In this document: piece after piece, positions 1-7,777 of the stretch
How positions within the stretch are numbered: the stretch's first letter is position 1
Layout: every line of letters starts with the position of its first letter
From: Noviherbaspirillum humi
Lineage (GTDB): Bacteria > Pseudomonadota > Gammaproteobacteria > Burkholderiales > Burkholderiaceae_D
DNA: 64,000 nucleotides
Assembly: GCF_900188095.1 (NCBI RefSeq)
Contig: NZ_FZOT01000008.1
Span: forward strand, 124,001-188,000
Reading direction: 5' to 3'
The notes under the pieces: generated by a model
What the model saw: the letters and a program-made list of their open reading frames with translations, nothing else
What the model was told of the DNA's origin: nothing
Database searches by the model: none
Program-made: the position numbers and the translations under genes

Positions 1-1409
1 AGCAGCGGCAAGCGGCCATCATCCTCGGCCTGGCTGGGCAGCGCCTGCCAGGCCGGCTCGTCCTGCTGCAGCCGCAGCGGCAGCACCACCGAAAACGCCG
101 ATCCGGTGCCGAGTTCGCTTTCCAGCTCGATGCGGCCGCCGAGCAGGTGAGCCAGCTTGCGGCACAGCGGCAGGCCGAGGCCGGTTCCCTTCACCCGCTG
201 CTGCAGGCGGTTCTCCACCTGGCTGAACTCCTCGAAGATGACCTGATGGTTTTCCGGGGCGATGCCCAGACCGGTATCGCGCACCGTGAAGCGCACCGCC
301 TCTTCATCGGGCAGGGCGGCGGCGCTGACGCGCACCTCGCCGGTCTCGGTGAACTTGAGCGCGTTCGAAATGAAATTGCGCAGGATTTGCGATACCTTGG
401 CTTCGTCGGTATGGATGCTGCCGACACCCTCGGGCTCGTCGAAGACCAGCCTCACGGTTTCGGTGACCAGCAGCGGCCGCAGCATGCCGCGCAGGGCGCT
501 GAACATCTCGGCGACGTCGAACCGGGAAGGACGGACTTCGATCTTGCCGGCCTCTATCTTGGCCAGGTCCAGCAGGTCGTTCACCAGCTCGCTCAGCGAT
601 TCCGAGCCCTTGAGGATGAACTGGATCTGCTTTTCCTGCTCTCCGGTGAGCTCGCCGTCCACCCGGTCCAGCAGCAGCTTGCACAGCGCCCGGATGGAAC
701 TGAGCGGCGTGCGGAACTCATGGCTCATGTTGGACAGGAAGCGCGATTTCATTTCATCGGCGCGGCGCAGATGATCGGCCTTCTCGTCCAGCTCGGCATA
801 AAGGGCCACCACGCCGCGATTCGTATCCTCCAGTTCGCGGGTGAGCTGCAGCATTTCATCCTGGCGCGCCTTGAGCTCCGCCAGCGTGCTCAGCAGCTCC
901 TGATTCTGCTGCTGCAATTCCGCCAGGGTGGCGCCGGCCTGCGAGCCGGATGCCAGCTGCGCGCCAAAGTCGCCCGCCATGCGGGCGGTGATGAGCGGCG
1001 CGCCGGCGGGCAGCAGCTTCTTGAGCAGGATGGTGGTGCCCTTTCCCGGCGCCGTATCGATCTCGCACTGGTCCATCAGCCGCCGCGCGCCGATGAGGCC
1101 CAGGCCCATGCCGGTGCTGGACTGGTAGCGTCCGGACAGCACCAGGTCGAGATGGGGGATGCCCGGTCCCTGGTCTTCGATCGAAATCATCAGCACCTGC
1201 GGCGTGGTGACGCCTTCGACGGAAAACTCGATGCGGCCGCGGCCGGCATAGTTGTAGACGTTGCGGGCCAGCTCCGACACCGAGGTGGCGATGCGGGTCT
1301 GGTCCTGCGCGCCGAAGCCGCACAGGCCCGCGATCTGGCGCGCGCGCTGGCGCGATGCGACGACGTCGAGCTCGCCGTCGATGCGCAGGGTAAGCAGTCG
1401 CAGCGCCAT
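1..1409 (-). CDS. Sensor histidine kinase with an extra N-terminal RsbT-like ATPase domain (3' end cut by window)
   Basis: The frame opens with ATG at 1409, directly after the PP2C gene stop, and stays open to the window edge (469 full codons). Residues 1 to about 130 resemble RsbT/RsbW anti-sigma-type GHKL ATPases: N-box SELARN, G1 box EDQGPGIP and GMGMGLIGARR. A glutamine/glutamate-rich coiled coil follows. A HisKA domain then carries the H-box MSHEFRTPL with His230, and a second, canonical HATPase_c carries RDTGIGIA and GTGLGLPLCR. No membrane segment is visible, so it is probably cytoplasmic. As the last gene seen in the rsbRST operon, it probably converts stressosome state into phosphotransfer. 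That role is inference. A receiver domain or further output may lie beyond the left edge. Confidence 0.85.
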   Translation of the reverse strand, partial: MALRLLTLRIDGELDVVASRQRARQIAGLCGFGAQDQTRIATSVSELARNVYNYAGRGRIEFSVEGVTTPQVLMISIEDQGPGIPHLDLVLSGRYQSSTGMGLGLIGARRLMDQCEIDTAPGKGTTILLKKLLPAGAPLITARMAGDFGAQLASGSQAGATLAELQQQNQELLSTLAELKARQDEMLQLTRELEDTNRGVVALYAELDEKADHLRRADEMKSRFLSNMSHEFRTPLSSIRALCKLLLDRVDGELTGEQEKQIQFILKGSESLSELVNDLLDLAKIEAGKIEVRPSRFDVAEMFSALRGMLRPLLVTETVRLVFDEPEGVGSIHTDEAKVSQILRNFISNALKFTETGEVRVSAAALPDEEAVRFTVRDTGLGIAPENHQVIFEEFSQVENRLQQRVKGTGLGLPLCRKLAHLLGGRIELESELGTGSAFSVVLPLRLQQDEPAWQALPSQAEDDGRLPL

Positions 1410-1410
1410 C

Positions 1411-2439
1411 TCAGCGCCTCCCGCCTTCGCGCACGGCGAGCACCGTCACATCGTCGCGGCCGCGGCAGAAGTCGCGGTACAGCACGCCGGCGATGATCGC
1501 CGGATGGCACGCCGCCAGGCCAGGATACTGGTCGATGTCCCAGCGGCTGCCGAGGCCGTCCGAGTGCATCAGGAGCAGGCAGCCGTCGTGCCAGGGCGCC
1601 GTGAACTCCTGCACCTTGCGCATGTTGCTGCCGACGATGCCGTTGTGCGACACCAGCTGGCGCCGATCCCGGCCGTCCAAGACGCTGGCCGCAATATTGC
1701 CGACGCCGGCGAATACGATCTGTTCGGCCATCATGTCGATGCGGGCGATGGCGACGGCGGCGCCCCGCGTGGCGCGCAGCGCGCCATGGACATCCTGCAT
1801 CGAAGCGGCCGGCGGCAGGCCGGGCGCGTCGGCGAACATGCTGGTGGCGGCGCCGGCGGCGGCGGCCGCATGCTCGCCGTGCCCCAGCCCGTCGGCCACC
1901 ATGACGGCCGCCGCATTCGGCTCGGCGGCGATGGCCCAGGCATCGCCGCAGGCGACTTCTCCCGGTATGGGCACGCAGACCGCGCCGACATGCAGCAGGG
2001 GCGCCGGCGGCAGCGCGCCCTTGGGCCATACCGTCATCAGGATCACCGTGCCTTTGTCCGGTTGGGTGTAGAGATCGAACTCGTCCGCCAGCCGGCGCAT
2101 CGCGCCGAGGCCGACGCCGTAGCTGCCCGCCGTCGAGGTGCCATCCTGCATGCTGAAGGAGACATTGCGCATGCCGGGGCCGGCATCGATGGCCAGCACC
2201 TCGATGCCGCCATCGCTGCCGGAACGAAGCGGGCGGATGAGTATCTGCCCCCGGCCGGCATGCTTGAGGATGTTGGTTGCGGCTTCGGTGACGACCAGCG
2301 CCACCTCGCCGGCGGCGATGTCATCGAAGCCGAGTTCGGCGGCGAGATCGGTCGCCTCGCGCCGGGCGGCCGCCACCGCGCTCGATTCCTCGATGCGGAC
2401 CAGGCGCTGCCGGCTGGATGGGCTCAGAATGGTTTCCAT
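1411..2439 (-). CDS. RsbT-like ATPase fused to PP2C (SpoIIE/RsbX-type) phosphatase
   Basis: 342 residues from ATG 2439, which overlaps the rsbT stop by 16 bases; a longer in-frame start inside rsbT is unlikely. Residues 15-140 are a HATPase_c_2 domain with N-box TEAATNILKH (Glu52, Asn56) and DAGPG at 85-89. Residues 150-340 are a SpoIIE/PP2C-type phosphatase with metal-binding stretches GDAW (165-168), VADGLGHG (181-188), HSDGL (292-296) and RDDVTVLAV (328-336). In stressosomes RsbX-type phosphatases reset phosphorylated RsbR and RsbS. Here the phosphatase is fused to a switch-kinase-like ATPase, so one protein may both bind the stressosome and dephosphorylate it (inference). Confidence 0.85.
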   Translation of the reverse strand: METILSPSSRQRLVRIEESSAVAAARREATDLAAELGFDDIAAGEVALVVTEAATNILKHAGRGQILIRPLRSGSDGGIEVLAIDAGPGMRNVSFSMQDGTSTAGSYGVGLGAMRRLADEFDLYTQPDKGTVILMTVWPKGALPPAPLLHVGAVCVPIPGEVACGDAWAIAAEPNAAAVMVADGLGHGEHAAAAAGAATSMFADAPGLPPAASMQDVHGALRATRGAAVAIARIDMMAEQIVFAGVGNIAASVLDGRDRRQLVSHNGIVGSNMRKVQEFTAPWHDGCLLLMHSDGLGSRWDIDQYPGLAACHPAIIAGVLYRDFCRGRDDVTVLAVREGGRR

Positions 2440-2840
2440 TTGGTGATCTTGACCGTCGTTCCCCTGCCCGGTTCTGAATCGATGTCGAATTCGTCGGATA
2501 GCCGCTTGGCGCCGCCCAGGCCGAGGCCCATGCCGCCGCCGCTGGTGTAGCCGTCGGTCAAGGCCTGCTTGATATCCGGAATGCCGGGGCCATGGTCGAT
2601 GAACACCAGCGTCACGCCCTTGCGGCTGCCGTTCATCACCTTCAGCAGATGCGATTCGCCGCCGCCGCCATAGCGCACGGTATTGCGCGCCAGCTCGCTC
2701 GCGGCGGTGATCATTTTCGTCTGGTCGACCAGGCTGAAGCCGACAGACACCAGGCACTCCCGCACCGCTTGGCGCAGGCGCACCACATCTTCGTCGGAGC
2801 GCAGGGGCACGATGGTTGCGTCCACGTCCTTGGTACTCAA
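2424..2840 (-). CDS. rsbT: Serine/threonine switch kinase RsbT
   Basis: 138 residues, the usual RsbT length. It is a single GHKL ATPase domain: N-box ASELARN (Glu49, Asn53), G1 box DHGPGIP (82-88) and glycine lid GGGMGLGLGG (101-110). In Bacillus, RsbT is held in the stressosome and, on stress, phosphorylates RsbR and RsbS, then leaves to activate its output partner. The gene directly follows rsbS and its 3' end overlaps the ATPase-phosphatase gene, so translation is probably coupled. No sigB gene is visible, so the output must differ from Bacillus. Confidence 0.92.
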   Translation of the reverse strand: MSTKDVDATIVPLRSDEDVVRLRQAVRECLVSVGFSLVDQTKMITAASELARNTVRYGGGGESHLLKVMNGSRKGVTLVFIDHGPGIPDIKQALTDGYTSGGGMGLGLGGAKRLSDEFDIDSEPGRGTTVKITKWKPF

Positions 2841-2878
2841 AATGTCAGCCTTTCACAAAAGCGCGGCATCGGCCGCGC

Positions 2879-3235
2879 TCAATCCTCTCGCCGCTGCAGC
2901 AGCTTGATTCCCTGCTCGACGTTCAGCGCCGTCTTCACGCCTTCCAGCTTCAGGCCGAGCTCCACCAGCGTGATGGCCACCGCCGGCTGCATGCCGACGA
3001 CCACCGTGCTGGCATCGAGGATCTTGGCCATGGCGGCCGTGTTGCTGATCATGCGGCCGATGAAGGAATCCACGATGTCCAGCGCGGAGATGTCGATCAG
3101 AACGCCGCGCGCCTTGTCCTTTACGATGCGGGCGGTGAGGTCGTCCTGCAGCGTCATCGCCAGCCGGTCGTGCATGTCCACCTGGATGGTCACCAGCAGC
3201 AGGTTGCCCATCCTCAGAATTGGAATCCGCTCCAT
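2879..3235 (-). CDS. rsbS: Stressosome scaffold protein RsbS (single STAS domain)
   Basis: 118 residues, one STAS domain and nothing else, as in RsbS. The phosphorylatable serine is in DIVDSFIGR (Ser57), matching Ser59 of Bacillus RsbS. It would co-assemble with RsbR into the cytoplasmic stressosome core and hold RsbT until phosphorylated. It starts 7 bases after rsbR ends and lies 38 bases before rsbT, so the three genes form one operon in the canonical R-S-T order. Confidence 0.93.
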   Translation of the reverse strand: MERIPILRMGNLLLVTIQVDMHDRLAMTLQDDLTARIVKDKARGVLIDISALDIVDSFIGRMISNTAAMAKILDASTVVVGMQPAVAITLVELGLKLEGVKTALNVEQGIKLLQRRED

Positions 3236-3242
3236 CCGTGCC

Positions 3243-4109
3243 TCAGCGCTCTGCGGCGTTGTGGATGACGGCGGCGCCGGTGCGCTTGAGCGCGACCATG
3301 AACGCGTCGGCCAGCGTCGCCTTGGTGATCACGTCTTCCAGGTTGACGCCGAGATGCACGATGGTCTGGGCGATCTGCGGACGGATGCCGCTGATGATGC
3401 AGTCGGCGCCCATCAGGCGAGCCGCCGCCACCGTCTTCAGCAGGTGCTGGGCCACCAGGGTGTCGACCGTCGGCACGCCGGTGATGTCGACGATGGCGAT
3501 CGAGGCCCCGGTATCGATGATCTTCTGCAGCAGGTTTTCCATCACCACCTGGGTGCGGGCGCTGTCGAGGGTGCCGATCAGCGGCACGGCGAGGATGTCC
3601 CTCCACAGCTGCACCACCGGAGTGGAGAGCTCGAGCAGTTCCTGCTGCTGGCGCAGGATCACCTGCTCCCGACCCTTCATGTGCTCTTCGATCGTGAACA
3701 GGCCGAGCTTGTCGAACAGCGATCCGGTGCTTGCGGTTTCCTCCACCAGCGCGATCGGATCGGATGCCAGTTCGGTGCGCAGCAGGGAAAACAGCGGCTC
3801 TTTCAGCGAGAAGACGAAGGTTGCTGTTTCCGACGGCGTGAAACCCTGGCGCAGTCGCGACTGCGAGATCTCGCTCAACTGGCGGCGCACTTCGTCCCAG
3901 GCGCCGGCATCGATGTCGTAGCTGCCGTCCTTCTCCACCGCTGACGCCACCGTTGGCAAAAACTCTCTGGCCTGCTGGCGCATTTCGGTCTCGGCGTTTC
4001 GATCGCGCCTGACGGTGCGGGAAAGCATGCCCTCCATCCACCCGCTCAGCAGGGTGTCCTGATTGTTCCGGATGATTTTAGCGAGGTGGCCGGTGGTCTG
4101 TTTTGTCAT
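3243..4109 (-). CDS. rsbR: Stressosome sensor protein RsbR (RsbRD-type N-terminus plus STAS)
   Basis: 288 residues. The N-terminal half (about 5-150) is all-alpha, of the RsbRD/RsbU_N type rather than a globin or PAS sensor. The C-terminal half (155-285) is a STAS domain. Threonines matching the two RsbT phosphorylation sites of Bacillus RsbRA are visible at Thr163 (ELSTPVVQLW) and Thr214 (DITGVPTVD). It is the first gene of the operon and would set the signal input of the complex. The signal is unknown, and no heme or flavin motif is seen. The leader at 4110-4501 should contain the operon promoter. Confidence 0.92.
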   Translation of the reverse strand: MTKQTTGHLAKIIRNNQDTLLSGWMEGMLSRTVRRDRNAETEMRQQAREFLPTVASAVEKDGSYDIDAGAWDEVRRQLSEISQSRLRQGFTPSETATFVFSLKEPLFSLLRTELASDPIALVEETASTGSLFDKLGLFTIEEHMKGREQVILRQQQELLELSTPVVQLWRDILAVPLIGTLDSARTQVVMENLLQKIIDTGASIAIVDITGVPTVDTLVAQHLLKTVAAARLMGADCIISGIRPQIAQTIVHLGVNLEDVITKATLADAFMVALKRTGAAVIHNAAER

Positions 4110-4501
4110 TCAAGCTCCTTTGGCGAATTGGCCGTCGGCGACAGGCGCGACCCCATGGATCATCTTGTCGCAGGCAGCGGCGCGCATGGTTGATTTATTG
4201 TGTGGTATTGCGCGAGAGCGCTGATTCTACAGCGGAAAGGTGATGGTGTTGCTTAATATGGATAAGTAATTCGGCTCGAATCGCTGCTTGCAGACAAGGC
4301 GATCACAGCACCATAGCCATGGCTTGATATTGCTCAATGGATAGCCGATTGATAGGTGCAAATTGCATGCACTTTTCGCTGCATGGCAGCCGTAAAGAAA
4401 GGGCTCATGGAGGGGGCCCTTCTCGCCTGAAGGGAAGATCGCGCCGAACCCATACGGTTCGAGTCGCGGCTGGGCGCGGGTAGGAGAATGCCGGGAACGT
4501 G
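4110..4501. other. Intergenic region, rsbR leader and end of the truncated hemoglobin gene
   Basis: About 390 bases without a convincing gene. It is more AT-rich than its surroundings between about 4190 and 4400. A possible reading frame at 4227-4514 on the minus strand has no family resemblance and untypical composition, so I do not call it. A 14-base FNR-like sequence with one mismatch lies at 4324-4337. The rsbR promoter should be here but I cannot define its boxes. Confidence 0.5.
4324..4337. promoter_or_regulatory. Possible FNR-type site (one mismatch)
   Basis: TTGATATTGCTCAA matches TTGATNNNNATCAA except for one base in the right half. It sits about 215 bases upstream of the rsbR start, far for a direct activator, and downstream of the hemoglobin gene. 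A chance match is quite possible. Confidence 0.3.
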
Positions 4502-4876
4502 CTAGACCACGCACTCCCCGAAATAGCCCAGCTGCAGGCTGGAAGCGATGCGCTCGGCGACCTGGATCACCACGTCCGCCTGCTCGATGCCGAAGGTTTC
4601 AATGGCGCTCAGGCGGAACAGCGTGAGCCAGTGCACGAAGTGTTCCCTCTGGATGCCGGCGAGCGCCATGTGCCTGCCGAAGACATTGCCCTGAAACTCG
4701 CCTGTGCCGAGCAGCACCTTGGTCCAGAACGCGACCATGCGCGGCATGTGGCTTTCCCACCTGCCGGCCAGCATGCGCTCGAATACCGGCGCCAGCACCG
4801 CATCCTGGCGGACGCGGCCGTAGAAGAGGTCGACCATGCTGCGGATGGAGGCTTCGGTGATGGCGGCATGGTTCAT
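4502..4876 (-). CDS. Group III truncated hemoglobin
   Basis: 124 residues, a typical length for class III (P-type) truncated globins. Signatures include the FY pair at 18-19 (B9-B10), the WxxHMPRMVAFW block (40-51) and REHFVHWLTLF (77-87), where His79 is the likely proximal heme ligand. Such proteins bind O2 or NO in the cytoplasm; in Campylobacter Ctb is part of the NO response. The gene lies 44 bases downstream of hmp on the same strand, with ribosome site AAGGAGCG just upstream of the ATG, so it is probably co-transcribed and NO-induced (inference). Confidence 0.9.
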   Translation of the reverse strand: MNHAAITEASIRSMVDLFYGRVRQDAVLAPVFERMLAGRWESHMPRMVAFWTKVLLGTGEFQGNVFGRHMALAGIQREHFVHWLTLFRLSAIETFGIEQADVVIQVAERIASSLQLGYFGECVV

Positions 4877-4920
4877 GATCGCTCCTTAAAAAGACGGCCG
4901 CGCCGCCCCGACTTCAGGTC

Positions 4921-6117
4921 TTACTTCAAGTAGTTCAACAGCTCGGGGCCGAAGACTTCGCGGTGCAGGCGCTGAGCCGGTACGCCGGTGGCGAGCAGCT
5001 GGAGCCACTGGCCCTGCATGAACTCGATCGGACCGCACAGATAGACGTCCGCTTCGGCGCGTGCCCAGGCGGGCAGCAAATTGGCATGCATGCGTCCGGC
5101 GTGGGCGGCAGTGCCGTCGCATTCGGCGCCATCCTCGTAGAACAGCGCCACTTTCAGATTGGGCATGGTTTGCCGGGCGCGGGCCAGGTCGCCCTGATGG
5201 GCATGCCAGCCCCGGCCCCTTGCCGCATGGCCGAACACGACCTCGCGCGCCGGATTGGCCTGCGCGATGCGGTTCAGCACCGAGATCATCGGCGTGATGC
5301 CGACGCCGGCCGACAGCAGCACCAGCGGCGCATCGGACTCGGCATCCGGCGTGAAGTCGCCGAAGGGATGGGTGATCCGGATGGACGCACCGGCGCGGAC
5401 ACGGTCATGCAGCCAGTTGGAGACGCGGCCCGCCGGCCTGGCGGGATCGCGCTCGCGCTTGATGGACAGGCGCAGCGTTTGGCCGTTCGGCGCATCGGAC
5501 AGGCTGTACTGGCGCAGCTGGGTGCTGCCATCGTCGAAAGTCACGGCGACACTGACGTACTGGCCCGGCTTGAAAGCCGGCAGGATTTCGCCTTCACGGG
5601 CTTCGAGGATGAAGGACTTGATGTCCTCCGACTCGGTGCGGACTTCGCGCACGCGCATTTCCTGCAGCGCGCCAGGCTGGGTGCCTGCGATTTCATACAG
5701 GGCGCGTTCCGCGTCGATTAGGGCATTGGCGAGTTCGGAGTAGGCCTCGTCCCAGGCGGCGATCAGTTCCGGCGTCGCGGCCTCGCCCAGCACCTGCTGG
5801 ATCGCGCCGAGCAGGTGACGGCCGACGATGGGATAGTGGTCGGCGCGGATGCCGACGGAAGCATGCTTGTGCACGATGCGGGTCACCACCGGCGCCAGCG
5901 CCTGGGCATTGTCGATGTTCGCCGCATAGGCGAATACCGCCGCCGCCAGGGATTGCTGCTGGACGCCGCTGGCCTGGTTGCCCATGTTGAAGAGATTCTT
6001 CAGCTCCGGATGGGCGGAGAACATGTTGCCGTAGAAGGTGCGGGTAATGGTGAGTCCATGCTCCTGCAGTACGGGAACGCTGGCATCGATATAAGGGCGG
6101 GCGGCGGCAGAAACCAT
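4921..6117 (-). CDS. hmp: Flavohemoprotein, nitric oxide dioxygenase
   Basis: 398 residues, the usual Hmp length. Globin domain 1-140 has Tyr29 (B10), Gln53 (E7) and proximal His85 (IVHKHA). FAD-binding domain about 150-258 has RQYSLS (202-207). NAD(P)H-binding domain about 262-398 has the AGVGITPM stretch near 270 and a CGPIEFM motif near the C-terminus. It converts NO and O2 to nitrate using NAD(P)H in the cytoplasm. Upstream are two NsrR-like sites, so NO derepression is expected. It heads a two-gene unit with the group III globin. Confidence 0.96.
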   Translation of the reverse strand: MVSAAARPYIDASVPVLQEHGLTITRTFYGNMFSAHPELKNLFNMGNQASGVQQQSLAAAVFAYAANIDNAQALAPVVTRIVHKHASVGIRADHYPIVGRHLLGAIQQVLGEAATPELIAAWDEAYSELANALIDAERALYEIAGTQPGALQEMRVREVRTESEDIKSFILEAREGEILPAFKPGQYVSVAVTFDDGSTQLRQYSLSDAPNGQTLRLSIKRERDPARPAGRVSNWLHDRVRAGASIRITHPFGDFTPDAESDAPLVLLSAGVGITPMISVLNRIAQANPAREVVFGHAARGRGWHAHQGDLARARQTMPNLKVALFYEDGAECDGTAAHAGRMHANLLPAWARAEADVYLCGPIEFMQGQWLQLLATGVPAQRLHREVFGPELLNYLK

Positions 6118-6135
6118 TCACATCTCCGGAAATTA

Positions 6136-6154
6136 GATGCTTATAAAATGCATC
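6136..6154 (-). promoter_or_regulatory. NsrR-type operator in front of hmp
   Basis: GATGCTTATAAAATGCATC is an inverted repeat (GATGC at 6136-6140, GCATC at 6150-6154, 9-base AT-rich centre). It closely fits the NsrR site form, roughly GATGYATTTAAAATRCATC, known in proteobacteria. It lies 19 bases upstream of the hmp start codon, so it overlaps the leader or core promoter, as expected for an NO-relieved repressor. nsrR itself is not in the window. Confidence 0.75.
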
Positions 6155-6306
6155 ATTAAGGATGAAGACCGGCGCGAAGAGCACCTGCCGGTCAGGCAGC
6201 GGTCGACGCCGAATGCGGGTGCGCGGACTTCACTGCCCGTGCTGCAAGCGCAGGAAGGCGGCGCGGATATCGCTCCGGCAATCGTTCGAGAAGGATTCTA
6301 CCAAAA

Positions 6307-6324
6307 GATGCATTGCAAATGCAC
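6307..6324 (-). promoter_or_regulatory. Second, distal NsrR-like site
   Basis: The stretch GATGCATTGCAAATGCAC at 6307-6324 contains inverted arms TGCATT and AATGCA around GCA. It resembles the first site 150 bases nearer to hmp. No gene starts between the two sites. It may be an upstream operator or mark a distal promoter for hmp. Confidence 0.5.
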
Positions 6325-6375
6325 TTTAATTTGCACGGACAAATTGTCCATGCCTGCCCGCTTCAGCCGATGTCA

Positions 6376-7077
6376 TCAGATCGGCAACCAGGCACCCTTG
6401 TACAGCACGGGTCCGGTCGGCGCGTTGGGATTGGGCGATCCGCCGCTCGGCTCGAGGGACACGGCAAGCGCCGGCACCGATTGCGGCGACACATCCTGCG
6501 GCAAGGGCAGGCTGGCGCCGCCGACCGGATCGAGCAGGCCAAGGGAACGCGGGCTGCCCTCCTTCGGCAAGGCCCACAGCTGCAGGCTGCGGTCCGCCGG
6601 GATGGAGGAAAGCGTCACCACCTTCACCGACAACTGCCGGCGTCGGCTGTCGCCGGTGACGATGAAGGCAGTCTGGGCTTTGTCATCCCCGAGCACTGCG
6701 ACATAGGAAGGCGCCGCTTCGATGTCGGGCTGGCGGATGAGGAGGATGGCCAGCAGCAGCCCCGCCACCGCCGTGGCGCCGGCACCCAGCCAGCGCCAGA
6801 AGTTCAGGCTGCCATGCCAGATCGATGTCCGGCGCAGCGAGGAAGTTGGTGCGATGCCGGCTTCGATCGCCCGCCACACCCGCGGCGGCGGCTCGACCGG
6901 CGGCGTCAGTTCGGCCAGCGGCGCCAGGCGGTCCTGCCATTCGGCCACCGCGCGGCGCAAGGCCGCATCTTCGAGCAGCCAGCTTTCGAAACGCCGGCGC
7001 GCGCCGCCGCGCAGCGTCCCCAGCGCGTATTCGCCGGCCAGCTTCTCGCGCAGTGCGGCATTGTGGCGGATGTTCAT
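6376..7077 (-). CDS. RskA-like anti-sigma factor (membrane protein)
   Basis: 233 residues from ATG 7077, whose ATGA overlaps the sigma-factor stop; an earlier in-frame start is 7 codons upstream. The N-terminal domain (1-75) has the LAGEYALGTL motif of RskA-type sigma-binding domains and lacks the zinc HxxxCxxC signature. One transmembrane helix lies at about 96-115, followed by a C-terminal RskA domain (about 120-233). It should hold the ECF factor encoded just upstream at the inner membrane and release it after an envelope signal. It contains no recognisable protease site. Confidence 0.88.
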   Translation of the reverse strand: MNIRHNAALREKLAGEYALGTLRGGARRRFESWLLEDAALRRAVAEWQDRLAPLAELTPPVEPPPRVWRAIEAGIAPTSSLRRTSIWHGSLNFWRWLGAGATAVAGLLLAILLIRQPDIEAAPSYVAVLGDDKAQTAFIVTGDSRRRQLSVKVVTLSSIPADRSLQLWALPKEGSPRSLGLLDPVGGASLPLPQDVSPQSVPALAVSLEPSGGSPNPNAPTGPVLYKGAWLPI

Positions 7078-7727
7078 ATCGCCTCCCCGCCCAGGCAAAG
7101 CCGCAACCGCTCCAGGCCGCGCCGTATCCAGGTCTTCACGGTGCCGATCGGCAGCATGAGCCGGGTCGCGACTTCGCTGTGCGACAGGTCATGGAAGTAG
7201 GCCAGCGCGATCGCCTGCCGGTGCAGGCCTTCCAGCCGCTGCAGGCAGCGGGACAGCGCCACGGCATCGCGGCTGAACTGCAGCGCCTCGCCGGATGGCG
7301 CATCCGCAGATTCCATCGCCTCGATCATCGTCAGCATGCCATCGTCCCCCTGGCCGGCATCCAGTTCCAGCGCAGGGTCCGCGCGCCGCAAGAGATCGAA
7401 CGCCTTGTTGCGCACGATGGCCGTGAGCCAGGTCATGGGCGCCGCCATGCCGGCTTGATAGGCGGCGGCGCTGTTCCAGATGTTGACGAAGCTTTCCTGC
7501 AGCGCTTCCTCGGCGACTTCCCGCCTGGAGAGGATGCGCAGGGCATAGCCGAACAATTTGGGCGCGGTGGCGGCGTAGAGCTGCGCAAAGGCGTGACGGT
7601 CCTGCCGCGCGATTGCATGCAGCCAGGCTTGAAGTTGGTGGGGGTCGGTCGTCGCCAATTTTTTTCGGTATGGGTGGAAGCGAACAGCGCCGGGATGACG
7701 GCTGCCTCCCTGCAGGCCGGCCGTCAT
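7074..7727 (-). CDS. ECF-family RNA polymerase sigma factor (SigK-like)
   Basis: 217 residues from ATG 7727, preceded by AGAGGAA. Region 2 (about 45-115) includes EALQESFVNIW and TAIVRNKAFDLLRR. Region 4 (about 155-210) includes IALAYFHDLSHSEVATRL and IGTVKTWIRRGLERLR. It is co-translated with an RskA-like anti-sigma. A TATAAT sequence sits only 9 bases upstream of the ATG; if it is a real -10 box the transcript would be nearly leaderless, and the true start could lie a little further inside. Probable targets are the DUF4198, DUF4331 and lipoprotein genes next door (inference). Confidence 0.9.
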   Translation of the reverse strand: MTAGLQGGSRHPGAVRFHPYRKKLATTDPHQLQAWLHAIARQDRHAFAQLYAATAPKLFGYALRILSRREVAEEALQESFVNIWNSAAAYQAGMAAPMTWLTAIVRNKAFDLLRRADPALELDAGQGDDGMLTMIEAMESADAPSGEALQFSRDAVALSRCLQRLEGLHRQAIALAYFHDLSHSEVATRLMLPIGTVKTWIRRGLERLRLCLGGEAI

Positions 7728-7777
7728 GATTCCTCTATTATAGGCATCATCCACCCGCATCTGCTCATGCAATCGGC

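Noticed and set aside
147-2550. Long plus-strand reading frames opposite the stressosome operon
   Set aside because: They are antisense to genes with clear domains and full motifs; their composition (His, Arg, Ala, Gln rich) is typical of shadow frames in GC-rich DNA.
4227-4514. 95-codon minus-strand frame in the rsbR leader
   Set aside because: No family, unusual composition, overlaps the end of the globin gene and has no ribosome site.
6137-7200. Plus-strand frames over the hmp leader and anti-sigma gene, possible targets of the NsrR-like sites
   Set aside because: They run antisense to the anti-sigma factor and have shadow-type composition, so the sites were assigned to hmp.
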